Origin: Fidelibacterota bacterium
Lineage (GTDB): Bacteria > Fidelibacterota > Marinisomatia > Marinisomatales > TCS55
Assembly (NCBI GenBank): GCA_018674655.1
Contig: JABGZQ010000108.1
Coordinates: 1-40,824, forward strand
Direction of reading: 5' to 3'
DNA: 40,824 nt
The notes under the pieces were generated by a model, which saw only the letters and a program-made list of their open reading frames with translations, ran no database searches and was not told the DNA's origin. Shown here piece after piece: positions 28,702 through 35,992 of this stretch. How positions within the stretch are numbered: the first letter of the stretch is position 1; each line of letters starts with the position of its first letter. Position numbers and translations under genes: made by a program.

Positions 28702-29449
28702 AATTTATGTTCACCTTATAAAAATGGACCCCAATAGCCCCGGTCACCTGACCGGTTCCAGATACAAATCCTGAGTGAAGTGTTAACCAGGTTTTTGGTT
28801 GAAAACTAAATCCTGATTTGAGTTGCCCTTCAAAAACTGTATCCTGCTCCCATTCAATTTGAACAGATATTCTTTTTGTGGGATGAAATGATAATGCAGT
28901 CAAAATCAGTTGGGGTAGTGAGTCCTCCGATTTTCCGATCGTTGGTCCATTCATATTGTGCAATATGGTGCCCCATTGAATATTATCATTTAAATTGACT
29001 TGCCAGGCCAGGGAGATTCCAAAGGTAGATGCTGACCCATAGTTCGGGATCGAAAGTGAATAAGCATTGATGGCCACGCCACCATTGAATCCTTTTTTAA
29101 TCTGACGACCAAAGGCAATAGAGATAGTCGATTCTTTATATTGCTTGATACCAAAAGTTTGGATTCCCATCGCGAAGCTTCCCCAACGACTTGGGATTTC
29201 CCCCACAAAACTTTGATGTGATAATGGCTTTAAATTAAACCTTCGGCCTGTTTGCCCTGCAAATCGAATACGATTACCCATAGCTAATGATGCTGGATCC
29301 ATGATGGATCCTAATGTATTTCTGTTAAAATTAATATGGCTCATACCTAAGCCAGCATTCATGGGGGAAAGAAGCGGGTGTTCAAAAGCAGCCCATAGGT
29401 AAGCTGCTGACAATAAAAAAGTGCTTATATATCGTATTCTATATATCAA
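28631..29449 (-). CDS. PorV/PorQ-like outer-membrane barrel protein
   Basis: The protein has 272 residues. It starts at TTG 29449 with AAGG four bases upstream. The signal peptide (MIYRIRYISTFLLSAAYLWA) is followed by PLLSPMNAGLGMSHINF and IMDPASLAMG, as in PorV/UPF0164 proteins where Asn-Pro or Asp-Pro motifs recur. The rest is made of amphipathic strands such as GFNGGVAINAYSLSI and FGISLAWQVNLNDNI. In Bacteroidetes, PorV helps the type IX secretion system, but no other T9SS genes are visible here. The start lies 17 bases downstream of a strong hairpin, so expression depends on readthrough or an embedded promoter. Confidence 0.6.
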   Translation of the reverse strand: MIYRIRYISTFLLSAAYLWAAFEHPLLSPMNAGLGMSHINFNRNTLGSIMDPASLAMGNRIRFAGQTGRRFNLKPLSHQSFVGEIPSRWGSFAMGIQTFGIKQYKESTISIAFGRQIKKGFNGGVAINAYSLSIPNYGSASTFGISLAWQVNLNDNIQWGTILHNMNGPTIGKSEDSLPQLILTALSFHPTKRISVQIEWEQDTVFEGQLKSGFSFQPKTWLTLHSGFVSGTGQVTGAIGVHFYKVNINYAMANHPHLGPSHWMGFTIPLGK

Positions 29450-29460
29450 TCGTCCTTAAA

Positions 29461-29499
29461 ATAAAAGCGTCCCGATATTAATCGGGACGCTCTTTTTTT
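29461..29499. terminator. Bidirectional intrinsic terminator after the small membrane protein genes
   Basis: A GC-rich stem GCGTCCCGAT (29467-29476) with loop ATTA pairs with ATCGGGACGC (29481-29490). On the minus strand it is followed by TTTTATTTT and on the plus strand by seven T. It lies 25 bases after the stop of the 70-residue gene and immediately before the PorV-like start, so it can end the small-protein transcript or attenuate the barrel gene. Confidence 0.88.
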
Positions 29500-29515
29500 A
29501 TTTACTTCTTGACGC

Positions 29516-29728
29516 TTACTTCTTGTACCAAAATACAATGAGCATCAAGGCAAGCAAGCCAGCAAACCCGGCATCACCGAATTTACTCATTAAGTTGCCA
29601 ATGCCAGCAATGACGCCGAAGTAATCGTCATAGAGAATACCAACTACGATTCCGAGTACAACCAATCCTTTTAAAAGATCGGTAATATCCCCGATAAACG
29701 CAGTGATGGTTTCAAAGGCCTTATTCAT
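29516..29728 (-). CDS. Small two-helix membrane protein, paralogue A (70 residues)
   Basis: No known family is recognised. The N-terminal ~17 residues are amphipathic, followed by a hydrophobic segment (LLKGLVVLGIVVGILY, about 18-33), a glycine-rich polar turn (GVIAGIGNLMSKFGDAG) and a second segment (FAGLLALMLIVFWY) ending in KK. A ribosome site AGGAG lies 7 bases before the ATG. It aligns with the upstream 69-residue gene through LhKxLhV...LY...F..I.G...L...F.D.GF.GLLAL. A terminator follows. The pair could be abundant structural membrane microproteins, holin-like or pilin-like; all of these are speculative. Confidence 0.75.
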   Translation of the reverse strand: MNKAFETITAFIGDITDLLKGLVVLGIVVGILYDDYFGVIAGIGNLMSKFGDAGFAGLLALMLIVFWYKK

Positions 29729-29752
29729 TTGTTAACTCCTAGGATTATTATA

Positions 29753-29789
29753 GTAGATCGGTGTTCCGTAAAGAACGCCAACAATCTAC
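29753..29789 (-). promoter_or_regulatory. Intergenic hairpin between the two small membrane protein genes
   Basis: Outer arms GTAGAT (29753-29758) and ATCTAC (29784-29789) and inner arms GGTGTTC (29760-29766) and GAACGCC (29773-29779) form a bulged stem starting 3 bases after the upstream stop. No U-run follows on the minus strand. It is better explained as an RNA-stability or processing element setting the ratio of the two proteins than as a terminator. Confidence 0.6.
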
Positions 29790-29792
29790 CGA

Positions 29793-30002
29793 TTAACCTG
29801 CAAAAGAAACAAAGATTAACAAGGCTAACAGACCGGAGAATCCTCCATCTAGGAATGATTCTACCAAGTCTACTAAACCGCCGATGGGGTCAAACCCTGT
29901 TGAGTAAAGGACGTTTACGAATACAAACATCACAATTAGGGCTTTGATTAAGCCAACTACGGAATTAGCAATACCTTGTACGGTTGAAGTGAAATCAGCC
30001 AT
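29793..30002 (-). CDS. Small two-helix membrane protein, paralogue B (69 residues)
   Basis: No known family is recognised. An amphipathic N-terminus is followed by TM1 (VVGLIKALIVMFVFVNVLY, about 15-33), an acidic turn (GGLVDLVESFLDGG) and TM2 (FSGLLALLIFVSFAG) ending at the C-terminus. The ribosome site is near perfect: AAGGAGGA at 30008-30015, 5 bases before the ATG, suggesting very high translation. It shares about one third of residues with the downstream 70-residue protein. Both are too small for enzymes. The leader carries a long inverted repeat. Confidence 0.75.
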   Translation of the reverse strand: MADFTSTVQGIANSVVGLIKALIVMFVFVNVLYSTGFDPIGGLVDLVESFLDGGFSGLLALLIFVSFAG

Positions 30003-30025
30003 TAGGTTCCTCCTTGGTTATGTTA

Positions 30026-30075
30026 AATTGAATAAAAAAGGGGGCAGATATCCCCTGCCCCCTTATTATTCAATT
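30026..30075. repeat. Long inverted repeat in the leader of the small membrane protein genes
   Basis: The arms AATTGAATAAAAAAGGGGGC... (30026-30047) and ...GCCCCCTTATTATTCAATT (30055-30075) form a stem of about 20 bases with a seven-base loop. On the minus strand the G/C core is followed by six U, so it has terminator form, yet it lies upstream of the 69-residue gene, 10 bases from its ribosome site. It may be an attenuator, a 5' stabiliser or a protein-binding operator. Confidence 0.75.
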
Positions 30076-30260
30076 CTATCTCGTTTATGTATGTGGTTTT
30101 CTTCTCCACTGTCATTTCTTTCGTATGGAATTTAACAAGAAAATATAATTAATCAATAATTTTTGAATAAGAAACAATTATTCACCTTTTCTCTTCGAGA
30201 AGAGACTTATATATAGCTAAAATCCTACCCTGAGTTCAATATTTATTTATTAAGGATAAC
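30076..30260. promoter_or_regulatory. Divergent promoter region between small membrane genes and eno
   Basis: This AT-rich segment must hold promoters for both directions. Upstream of eno it has a short dyad TCTCTTCGAGAAGAGA (30190-30205; arms of six, loop CGAG) directly followed by a TATATA stretch (about 30208-30215) that could be a -10 element. A matching -35 is not convincing. An AAGGA site precedes the eno ATG. I see no coding potential or tRNA. Confidence 0.4.
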
Positions 30261-31547
30261 ATGAATAAAAGTGCAATTACACATATATTTGGCCGAGAAG
30301 TCTTCGACTCACGGGGAAATCCAACTGTTGAGGTTGATGTAAAATTACAAGATGGAACGGTGGGTCGTGCTTTGGTACCATCCGGTGCATCTACGGGTGA
30401 AAATGAAGCTGTTGAACTTCGAGATGGAGATCAGAGTCGATTTTTTGGAAGGGGTGTCCAAACGGCAGTAAATAATGTTAATACTGTTCTTGCTAATCAT
30501 CTGTTGGGTATGGATGCTCATAATCAACAGGACATTGATAAGGTTATGATTGATTTGGATGGGACCCCGAATAAATCTAACTTAGGGGCCAATGCTATTC
30601 TGGGCATTTCAATGGCAGTCGCCCGAGCCACCGCTTTATCAACCCAACAATCCCTTTATACTTATCTTGGTGGAAACCAGGCCAATATGCTTCCTATACC
30701 CATGATGAATATCTTAAATGGTGGAAGCCATGCAGATAACAATGTGGATATCCAAGAATTCATGGTGTTCCCAATTGGGGCTAAATCTTTTTCTTCAGCC
30801 CTCCAGATGGGTGTAGAAACATTCCATCACCTAAAATCAGTTTTGCAGAAAAAAGGACTCAATACTTCTGTTGGGGATGAGGGTGGTTTTGCTCCCAACC
30901 TTCGATCTAATGCGGAAGCGGTAGAGGTTATTCTAGAAGCTATTGAAAAAACGCCTTATGTATTAGGTAAAGACATGTTTTTGGCTTTGGATGTTGCTGC
31001 CAGCGAAATTTATGAAGATGGCCTTTACCATCTTTCTTCGGAAAACAAACAATATTCATCGGATAAAATGGTTTCGTACCTCACATCGCTCGTTGACCAA
31101 TATCCGATTATTTCTGTTGAAGATGGGCTGGATGAGAATGATTGGCAAGGATGGCAACAACTCAACCAAGCGATAGGAAACCGTGTTCAAATTGTAGGGG
31201 ATGACCTCACTGTTACAAATATAACTCACCTCAAACGCGCAATAGATGAAAACGCAATGAATGCAATTCTGATTAAACTTAATCAAATCGGAACGATTAC
31301 CGAAACCATACGAGCTATTGAATTGGCCAAGGCCAACAATTACGGCTCGGTCATTTCCCACCGTTCTGGTGAAACTGAAGATGTAATAATTGCTGATTTT
31401 GCAGTAGCTATGGGTGTCGGTCAAATTAAAACTGGTTCGGCTTCTAGAACTGATCGAATTGCAAAATACAATCAACTTCTCCGAATTGAGGAAGCGCTTG
31501 GATCTCAAGCCCAATATCCCGGAATGGAAGTGTTAGGCTGTTCGTGA
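30261..31547 (+). CDS. eno: Enolase
   Basis: The protein has 428 residues, full length. It catalyses 2-phosphoglycerate to phosphoenolpyruvate in glycolysis. Catalytic and metal residues are in place: His157 (GGSHADN), Glu207 ([10 protein letters not shown]), Mg ligands Asp244, Glu287 and Asp314, Lys339 ([14 protein letters not shown]) and SHRSGETED (366-374). It is also often part of RNA degradosomes and a surface protein in other bacteria. It is followed by ftsB with a GTGA overlap, a pairing common in bacteria. Confidence 0.98.
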   Translation: MNKSAITHIFGREVFDSRGNPTVEVDVKLQDGTVGRALVPSGASTGENEAVELRDGDQSRFFGRGVQTAVNNVNTVLANHLLGMDAHNQQDIDKVMIDLDGTPNKSNLGANAILGISMAVARATALSTQQSLYTYLGGNQANMLPIPMMNILNGGSHADNNVDIQEFMVFPIGAKSFSSALQMGVETFHHLKSVLQKKGLNTSVGDEGGFAPNLRSNAEAVEVILEAIEKTPYVLGKDMFLALDVAASEIYEDGLYHLSSENKQYSSDKMVSYLTSLVDQYPIISVEDGLDENDWQGWQQLNQAIGNRVQIVGDDLTVTNITHLKRAIDENAMNAILIKLNQIGTITETIRAIELAKANNYGSVISHRSGETEDVIIADFAVAMGVGQIKTGSASRTDRIAKYNQLLRIEEALGSQAQYPGMEVLGCS

Positions 31548-31900
31548 GCCGCAAAGGAAAAAGTGAGCGTATAAAACGAAAACGCAATTCTGGCGCTTCT
31601 AGTGGTGAGGTTCAAAAGCGGGTTATTCGAGCTATCTTGGTTATGGGTGCCGTCGCCTTACTTATTATTTTCTTTTTTGGAGATCATGGCCTTTACCAAC
31701 TCTATACCTTAAAACAAGAAAGAGTTGGTATTCAAGAAAAAATCAACGAGTTAAGACAAGAAAAAATCAGCTTGGAGGGAGAAAAAACAAAGCTTCAAAC
31801 AGATTATAAGTATATTGAAGAATTGGCCAGAGAAAAATACCGTATGGCCAAAAAAGGAGAGAAAGTTTTTAAGGTGATTGAGGAGAAAAAGAAAGATTGA
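31544..31900 (+). CDS. Septum formation initiator protein (FtsB/DivIC family)
   Basis: The protein has 118 residues, starting at GTG 31544 overlapping the eno stop. It has a basic cytoplasmic N-terminus (about 1-25), a single TM ([20 protein letters not shown], about 28-47) and a periplasmic coiled coil (about 52-95) ending with the family motif [18 protein letters not shown]. FtsB/DivIC proteins bridge FtsL and FtsQ in the divisome. The eno-ftsB order is conserved in many phyla. Confidence 0.93.
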   Translation: MSRKGKSERIKRKRNSGASSGEVQKRVIRAILVMGAVALLIIFFFGDHGLYQLYTLKQERVGIQEKINELRQEKISLEGEKTKLQTDYKYIEELAREKYRMAKKGEKVFKVIEEKKKD

Positions 31901-31914
31901 TATTAATCTTTTTC
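31887..31914. terminator. Bidirectional weak terminator formed by two convergent stop regions
   Basis: AAAGATT and AATCTTT flank a six-base loop that holds both stop codons of the convergent ftsB and rhomboid genes. A-rich and T-rich flanks supply U-runs on both strands. The arms lie inside the coding ends of both genes, so the terminator costs no intergenic space. Confidence 0.55.
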
Positions 31915-32730
31915 CTGATCTCGTCCCAAATGCCGACTGTGTGTATATAATTCATCTTTTTCGTCTTCAGTGAGACCATCATAACCAACCTTATTGATTT
32001 TATCCAACAGGCGATCCACGGTCTGCTGCATGTTCATTTTTCTAACTTTTTTCCGTTCCACTTTATTATGTCGTACCTCCGCAACTTTTGAATTAATCAA
32101 AAGCCGTATCCTCGGCCATGTCCATGGCGATTTTAGATAAATATACCCGATCACCATTCCAGAAAGATGTGTTAAGTGGCTAATGTTTGACCCAGATGAT
32201 CCTAAAGAAGAAACAAAAGCCATGGCGCCTAAAAATATAACAAAATATTTTACCTTAACCGGGAAAAGAAAATAAATTAAAATTTTTCGGTTAGGGAACA
32301 TGAGTCCATATGCTAAAAGCAATCCGTAGATCGCCCCGCTTGCCCCAATCAAAACTGTATATGGATTACCAATATTAAGCAAAAGCCATACCAATCCGGA
32401 TCCCACACCTGTTGTAAAGTAATATTTTATAAATCCCCTACGTCCCCAGATTGATTCCAATTCTGAACCAAACATCCATAAGACAAACATATTCATAAAA
32501 ATGTGAAAAAAATCGCCATGGATAAACATATAGGTTACCGGTTGCCAGATCATGGGCCAGATGGATTCGGATGATAACCCAAATATTTGAGCCAGGTCTA
32601 TTTGGTTTTTGGCAATAACTCGAAAAAGAAAAACGATTGCATTCACAGAAATCAACACTTTGATTGCTTCCGTGAATATTCGCGGCCGAAAAGGAATATT
32701 CCCCTGTTCTGATTGAAATTGGTATTGCAT
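31903..32730 (-). CDS. Rhomboid family intramembrane serine protease
   Basis: The protein has 275 residues with about six TM helices. Catalytic Ser131 lies in IGASGAIYGLLLAYG. The His partner is His188 in HLTHLSGMVIGYIYL. The oxyanion residues are His76 and Asn80 in HGDFFHIFMNMFVLW. The C-terminus (about 205-275) is a charged cytoplasmic tail with a predicted helix. It cleaves TM segments of unknown substrates. It converges on ftsB, with stops two bases apart. Confidence 0.95.
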   Translation of the reverse strand: MQYQFQSEQGNIPFRPRIFTEAIKVLISVNAIVFLFRVIAKNQIDLAQIFGLSSESIWPMIWQPVTYMFIHGDFFHIFMNMFVLWMFGSELESIWGRRGFIKYYFTTGVGSGLVWLLLNIGNPYTVLIGASGAIYGLLLAYGLMFPNRKILIYFLFPVKVKYFVIFLGAMAFVSSLGSSGSNISHLTHLSGMVIGYIYLKSPWTWPRIRLLINSKVAEVRHNKVERKKVRKMNMQQTVDRLLDKINKVGYDGLTEDEKDELYTHSRHLGRDQEKD

Positions 32731-32800
32731 ATCTATTGCGTTATTTTACGAATTTATACATATTTAGGGGTAATTCCGTTCCAATTTTATTGATTAAAAT

Positions 32801-33658
32801 TTATATCATCCCCTGCAGTTTTTTCAATCGAATCCAATTCATGGGATTCATGGGAAAGGAATTTTTACTATAAGGTGCTTCCGGCACTTTCAGCTGGGGT
32901 CGATAATACAAACGAACGATTAAATCCATTTTCGATTGGACGTTCATCAATGAATTGGCCGCGCTGATGAAAAAATCACGCGGAAGAAATCCCCTGATTT
33001 TTTGAAAACCATATTTTAAAAGCCCATCCCTGATCAGTGTGGTGCAGCTCCGCTTGAAAAAACTGAAATCCCGGTATTTCTCCGGTTGATCCGGGTTGGG
33101 CGGCGTGGCATGAATTGTATTGAGCTCATTATGGTAAATCCCCGATAGGCGGTCTACGTCTATTCCTTCTAGTCGGATCACATGGATACCGCGCATGAAA
33201 TTTCGCCCAAATTTATCATAATATGCCGTTCCATCTCCCAGAATTTCAAATTTCCCTGTGGTGGGCGATGGCGCAAATTCACCCAAAGCCGGCCTGTACA
33301 TATATTCCGCTTCATCCATGGATTCATTTTCATTAATCAAGTGAGAAAAATTAAAAAATTCACCATTCACATTGATGGCATTATGACCAAAGGTCGATGC
33401 AGGATATTTTATCAATCGCTCATTATAGTATATTTCAACATATGGATTTTCTGATGGCGGTAGATCCGGCCACATGATAATAATCGGCTCGCCAGTTTCA
33501 TAATCTTGCTGGGGCAGTTTGCGGGCACATACGTTTTGGTTGACCCAATGATTTAAATATCCATCCCAAATTCCATTTTCCTCCAACAATCGCTCTCCTT
33601 CTTCTGTTTCTATGAAGGACAATCCATTTTCCCAGCGTAATTTTCCTTTATATACCAT
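32801..33658 (-). CDS. Permuted NlpC/P60-like (DUF4105-like) protein with N-terminal extra domain
   Basis: The protein has 285 residues and no signal peptide. Residues about 1-70 form a small charged beta-rich domain (MVYKGKLRWENGLSFIETEE...). Residues about 85-230 have an early His in STFGHNAINVNGEFFNFSH and a late Cys in FKRSCTTLIRDGL. The His-before-Cys order is that of circularly permuted NlpC/P60 proteases and amidases (LRAT, YiiX, DUF4105 groups). It may cleave an amide, thioester or lipid ester bond; the substrate is unknown. Its start shares a base with the recO stop (TAATG), so the two are coupled. Confidence 0.55.
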   Translation of the reverse strand: MVYKGKLRWENGLSFIETEEGERLLEENGIWDGYLNHWVNQNVCARKLPQQDYETGEPIIIMWPDLPPSENPYVEIYYNERLIKYPASTFGHNAINVNGEFFNFSHLINENESMDEAEYMYRPALGEFAPSPTTGKFEILGDGTAYYDKFGRNFMRGIHVIRLEGIDVDRLSGIYHNELNTIHATPPNPDQPEKYRDFSFFKRSCTTLIRDGLLKYGFQKIRGFLPRDFFISAANSLMNVQSKMDLIVRLYYRPQLKVPEAPYSKNSFPMNPMNWIRLKKLQGMI

Positions 33659-34344
33659 TATGTAACCATTTCACGTAAGATTTGAAGTGACTTTAAATTA
33701 CGAATACCATCAAAGTGAATACCCAAACATGTGTTTAAATAATCACTAATAACTTTCCTATCTTCTGTCGTAACTGACAATCCCATATTCATTCCTGTTT
33801 TATTCTGCTCAAAATTCTCAAAAATAGTTTTTGAATTTGGCCCAGAAAATGGGTTTGGGAGTGGTACAAAATCCAGCTCTGCTTGTTCAAAATCTGGTTT
33901 AAACCCTAAGTGTTTTAAGAGCTGATATTGATAAAACCAGTATGCCAAGTTTAGTTGTTTATCTTCCGCTTCAATTCTTTTTAATGTGGCGACTAATTCA
34001 TCATATAGTTCTGGATGAGCATCATGATCGGTAAGGCATTTATCCGATAATTCAATGAGTGCCATTGCATAAGAGATTTTTTTTAAATCTGTTGGGATCA
34101 CAGACCAGTTATTGGAAAAAGACGCTTTTGAGATGGTTTGGAGATTTCGAGATTCTTTAAAATAATACACAAGGTTTAAACAATTAATCGGCTGAAAGTA
34201 TGCTGCCATGGGCGATTTTTTTCTATGGGCGCCATGAGCAATAAAACTGACTTTTCCCATTTCTCTAACAAAGCATCTTGCAATCGTGCTGGTTTCACTA
34301 TATGGAAACCGTTTGAGAACAATGGCATCGGAATGGGTGATCAT
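33658..34344 (-). CDS. recO: DNA repair protein RecO
   Basis: The protein has 228 residues. The N-terminal OB fold shows DAIVLKRFPYSETSTIARCF and GKVSFIAHGAHRKKS. A helical domain follows, with FYQYQLLKHLGFKPDF near 140-155. The zinc cysteines after LGFxP found in many RecO proteins are absent, as in some lineages. It loads RecA onto SSB-coated ssDNA with RecR. It is coupled to the downstream NlpC-like gene. Confidence 0.9.
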   Translation of the reverse strand: MITHSDAIVLKRFPYSETSTIARCFVREMGKVSFIAHGAHRKKSPMAAYFQPINCLNLVYYFKESRNLQTISKASFSNNWSVIPTDLKKISYAMALIELSDKCLTDHDAHPELYDELVATLKRIEAEDKQLNLAYWFYQYQLLKHLGFKPDFEQAELDFVPLPNPFSGPNSKTIFENFEQNKTGMNMGLSVTTEDRKVISDYLNTCLGIHFDGIRNLKSLQILREMVT

Positions 34345-34395
34345 GTCTTTATAAGAATACCGATCCTCGAATATAGAGTATTCTTTCTTAGAGCC

Positions 34396-35865
34396 TTAGT
34401 ATGCCTTGGCAAAAAGAACTTCGTGACGTGCCGGTTTGCCAGAATAAATACATTTTAACTTTTGGGGGTTTTCGTCAAACGGTATTACCCGGATAGTGGC
34501 TTTGGTTTCTTCTTTTATAGATCTTTCGCTTTCCCGGGTTCCATCCCACCCACACCGGACAAAACCGCCTTTGTTTGCGATTATTTTCTTAAATTCATCG
34601 TAGGACGAAACCTGGTGGGTATTTTCTTGTCGAAATGCCTTTGCTTCATTGAAAAGCGATTCTTGAATATCATCTAAAATTTTGGGTGCTTTTTCTGCAA
34701 CTTCATTCTTTTGAACAAATATTTTCTCACCGTTATCTCGGCGAACCAATACTGCTTTTTTATTTTCAACATCTTTTGGGCCGACCTCAAGGCGAAGTGG
34801 AACTCCCTTCATTTCCCACTCATTAAATTTGAATCCTGGGCTTTCTTTTCTCCAATCTTCGTGGACACGAATCCCCGCATCTTTAAGTTTAGATAAAATT
34901 AGCGATAGATAGTCTTTTACCAACGCCTTGCTTTCTTCATCACGAAATATGGGTACAACAACAATTTGATATGGTGCGATTTTTGGAGGCAGCCTAAGTC
35001 CTTTATCGTCACCGTGCGTCATAATTACAGCGCCAACAAGCCTCGTGCTAACACCCCAACTGGTGGCATAAACCAGTTCTTCTTTATTATCTTTTGTCTG
35101 GAATGTCACATCAAAAGCTTTAGCAAAATTTTGACCGAGGTTGTGTGATGTTCCAGCTTGAAGTGCCCGCTTATCCCCCATTAATGCTTCGATACAATAG
35201 GTCTGTTCTGCTCCAGCAAATTTTTCTGATTCAGATTTCAACCCAGTGTGAACGGGCATCGCCAGATAATCTTCAGCCAGTTTGCGATACAATCCCAAGA
35301 TGAGTAATGTTTCTTCTAACGCTTCTTGCGCTGTGGCGTGGGCTGTATGACCCTCCTGCCAGATGAATTCAGATGTTCGCAAGAATAGGCGCGTTCGCAT
35401 CTCCCAGCGAACAACATTGGCCCACTGGTTTATGAGCAAGGGCAAATCCCGATAGGATTGAATCCATTTTTTATACATGGCCCAAATCACCGTTTCTGAT
35501 GTAGGACGCACAATCACTTCTTCTTCCAGTTTTGAATCTGGATCAACAACAACACCATGCTCACCATCCGATTTGAGACGAGTATGGGTGACCACAGCAC
35601 ATTCTTTAGCAAAGCCCTCTATATGTTCTGCTTCCTTTGCCAGAAAGGATTTTGGAATAAATAAAGGGAAATAAGCATTCACATGGCCCGTTTCCTTAAT
35701 CATGCTATCAAAAACGTCTTTGATGTTCTCCCAAAGGGAAAATCCATAGGGCCTGATGACCATCGTTCCTTTGACTGGACCATAATCAGCTAATTCCGCT
35801 TTGGTAATGATATCTGTATACCAGACTGAATAATTTTTATTTTGTGGTGTAACGCCTTTTGACAT
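34396..35865 (-). CDS. proS: Prolyl-tRNA synthetase, archaeal/eukaryotic type
   Basis: The protein has 489 residues from ATG 35865; a TTG 12 bases upstream is also open. Class II motifs are present: RPTSETVIWAMYKKWI (motif 2 loop), WEMRTRLFLRTSEFIWQEGH and the HGDDKGLRLPPKIAPYQIVV motif 3/anticodon region. There is no bacterial INS editing insertion and it ends in the archaeal-type ARHEVLFAKAY tail. It charges tRNA-Pro. This type is seen in several bacterial phyla and was acquired laterally in ancient times. Confidence 0.97.
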   Translation of the reverse strand: MSKGVTPQNKNYSVWYTDIITKAELADYGPVKGTMVIRPYGFSLWENIKDVFDSMIKETGHVNAYFPLFIPKSFLAKEAEHIEGFAKECAVVTHTRLKSDGEHGVVVDPDSKLEEEVIVRPTSETVIWAMYKKWIQSYRDLPLLINQWANVVRWEMRTRLFLRTSEFIWQEGHTAHATAQEALEETLLILGLYRKLAEDYLAMPVHTGLKSESEKFAGAEQTYCIEALMGDKRALQAGTSHNLGQNFAKAFDVTFQTKDNKEELVYATSWGVSTRLVGAVIMTHGDDKGLRLPPKIAPYQIVVVPIFRDEESKALVKDYLSLILSKLKDAGIRVHEDWRKESPGFKFNEWEMKGVPLRLEVGPKDVENKKAVLVRRDNGEKIFVQKNEVAEKAPKILDDIQESLFNEAKAFRQENTHQVSSYDEFKKIIANKGGFVRCGWDGTRESERSIKEETKATIRVIPFDENPQKLKCIYSGKPARHEVLFAKAY

Positions 35866-35992
35866 GTTTTTTCTCAAAAATTAAAACGACAAATTAGCGG
35901 GTTCACCAAGCCCGTCCAACATATGATTTTGTTGAGGAAAATCCTTTATGGGCATTATCTTTGCCCTTATGAAATCATTATTGGAGGTCACC

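Noticed and set aside
28631-29449. Type IX secretion locus
   Set aside because: Only a PorV-like barrel is present; no PorK, PorL, PorM, PorN, Sov or C-terminal-domain cargo is visible.
29516-30002. Small membrane genes as a circular bacteriocin or toxin-antitoxin pair
   Set aside because: No leader peptide, maturation or immunity genes, and both ORFs are paralogues rather than a toxin with an unrelated antidote.
30190-30205. Dyad TCTCTTCGAGAAGAGA as a defined operator of eno
   Set aside because: The arms are only six bases and no matching regulator is in the window, so it is noted in the promoter region but not claimed as a site.
31056-31514. 152-codon open frame opposite eno
   Set aside because: It is a shadow of the conserved enolase frame; the translation is Ser/Asn/Ile-rich without domain pattern.
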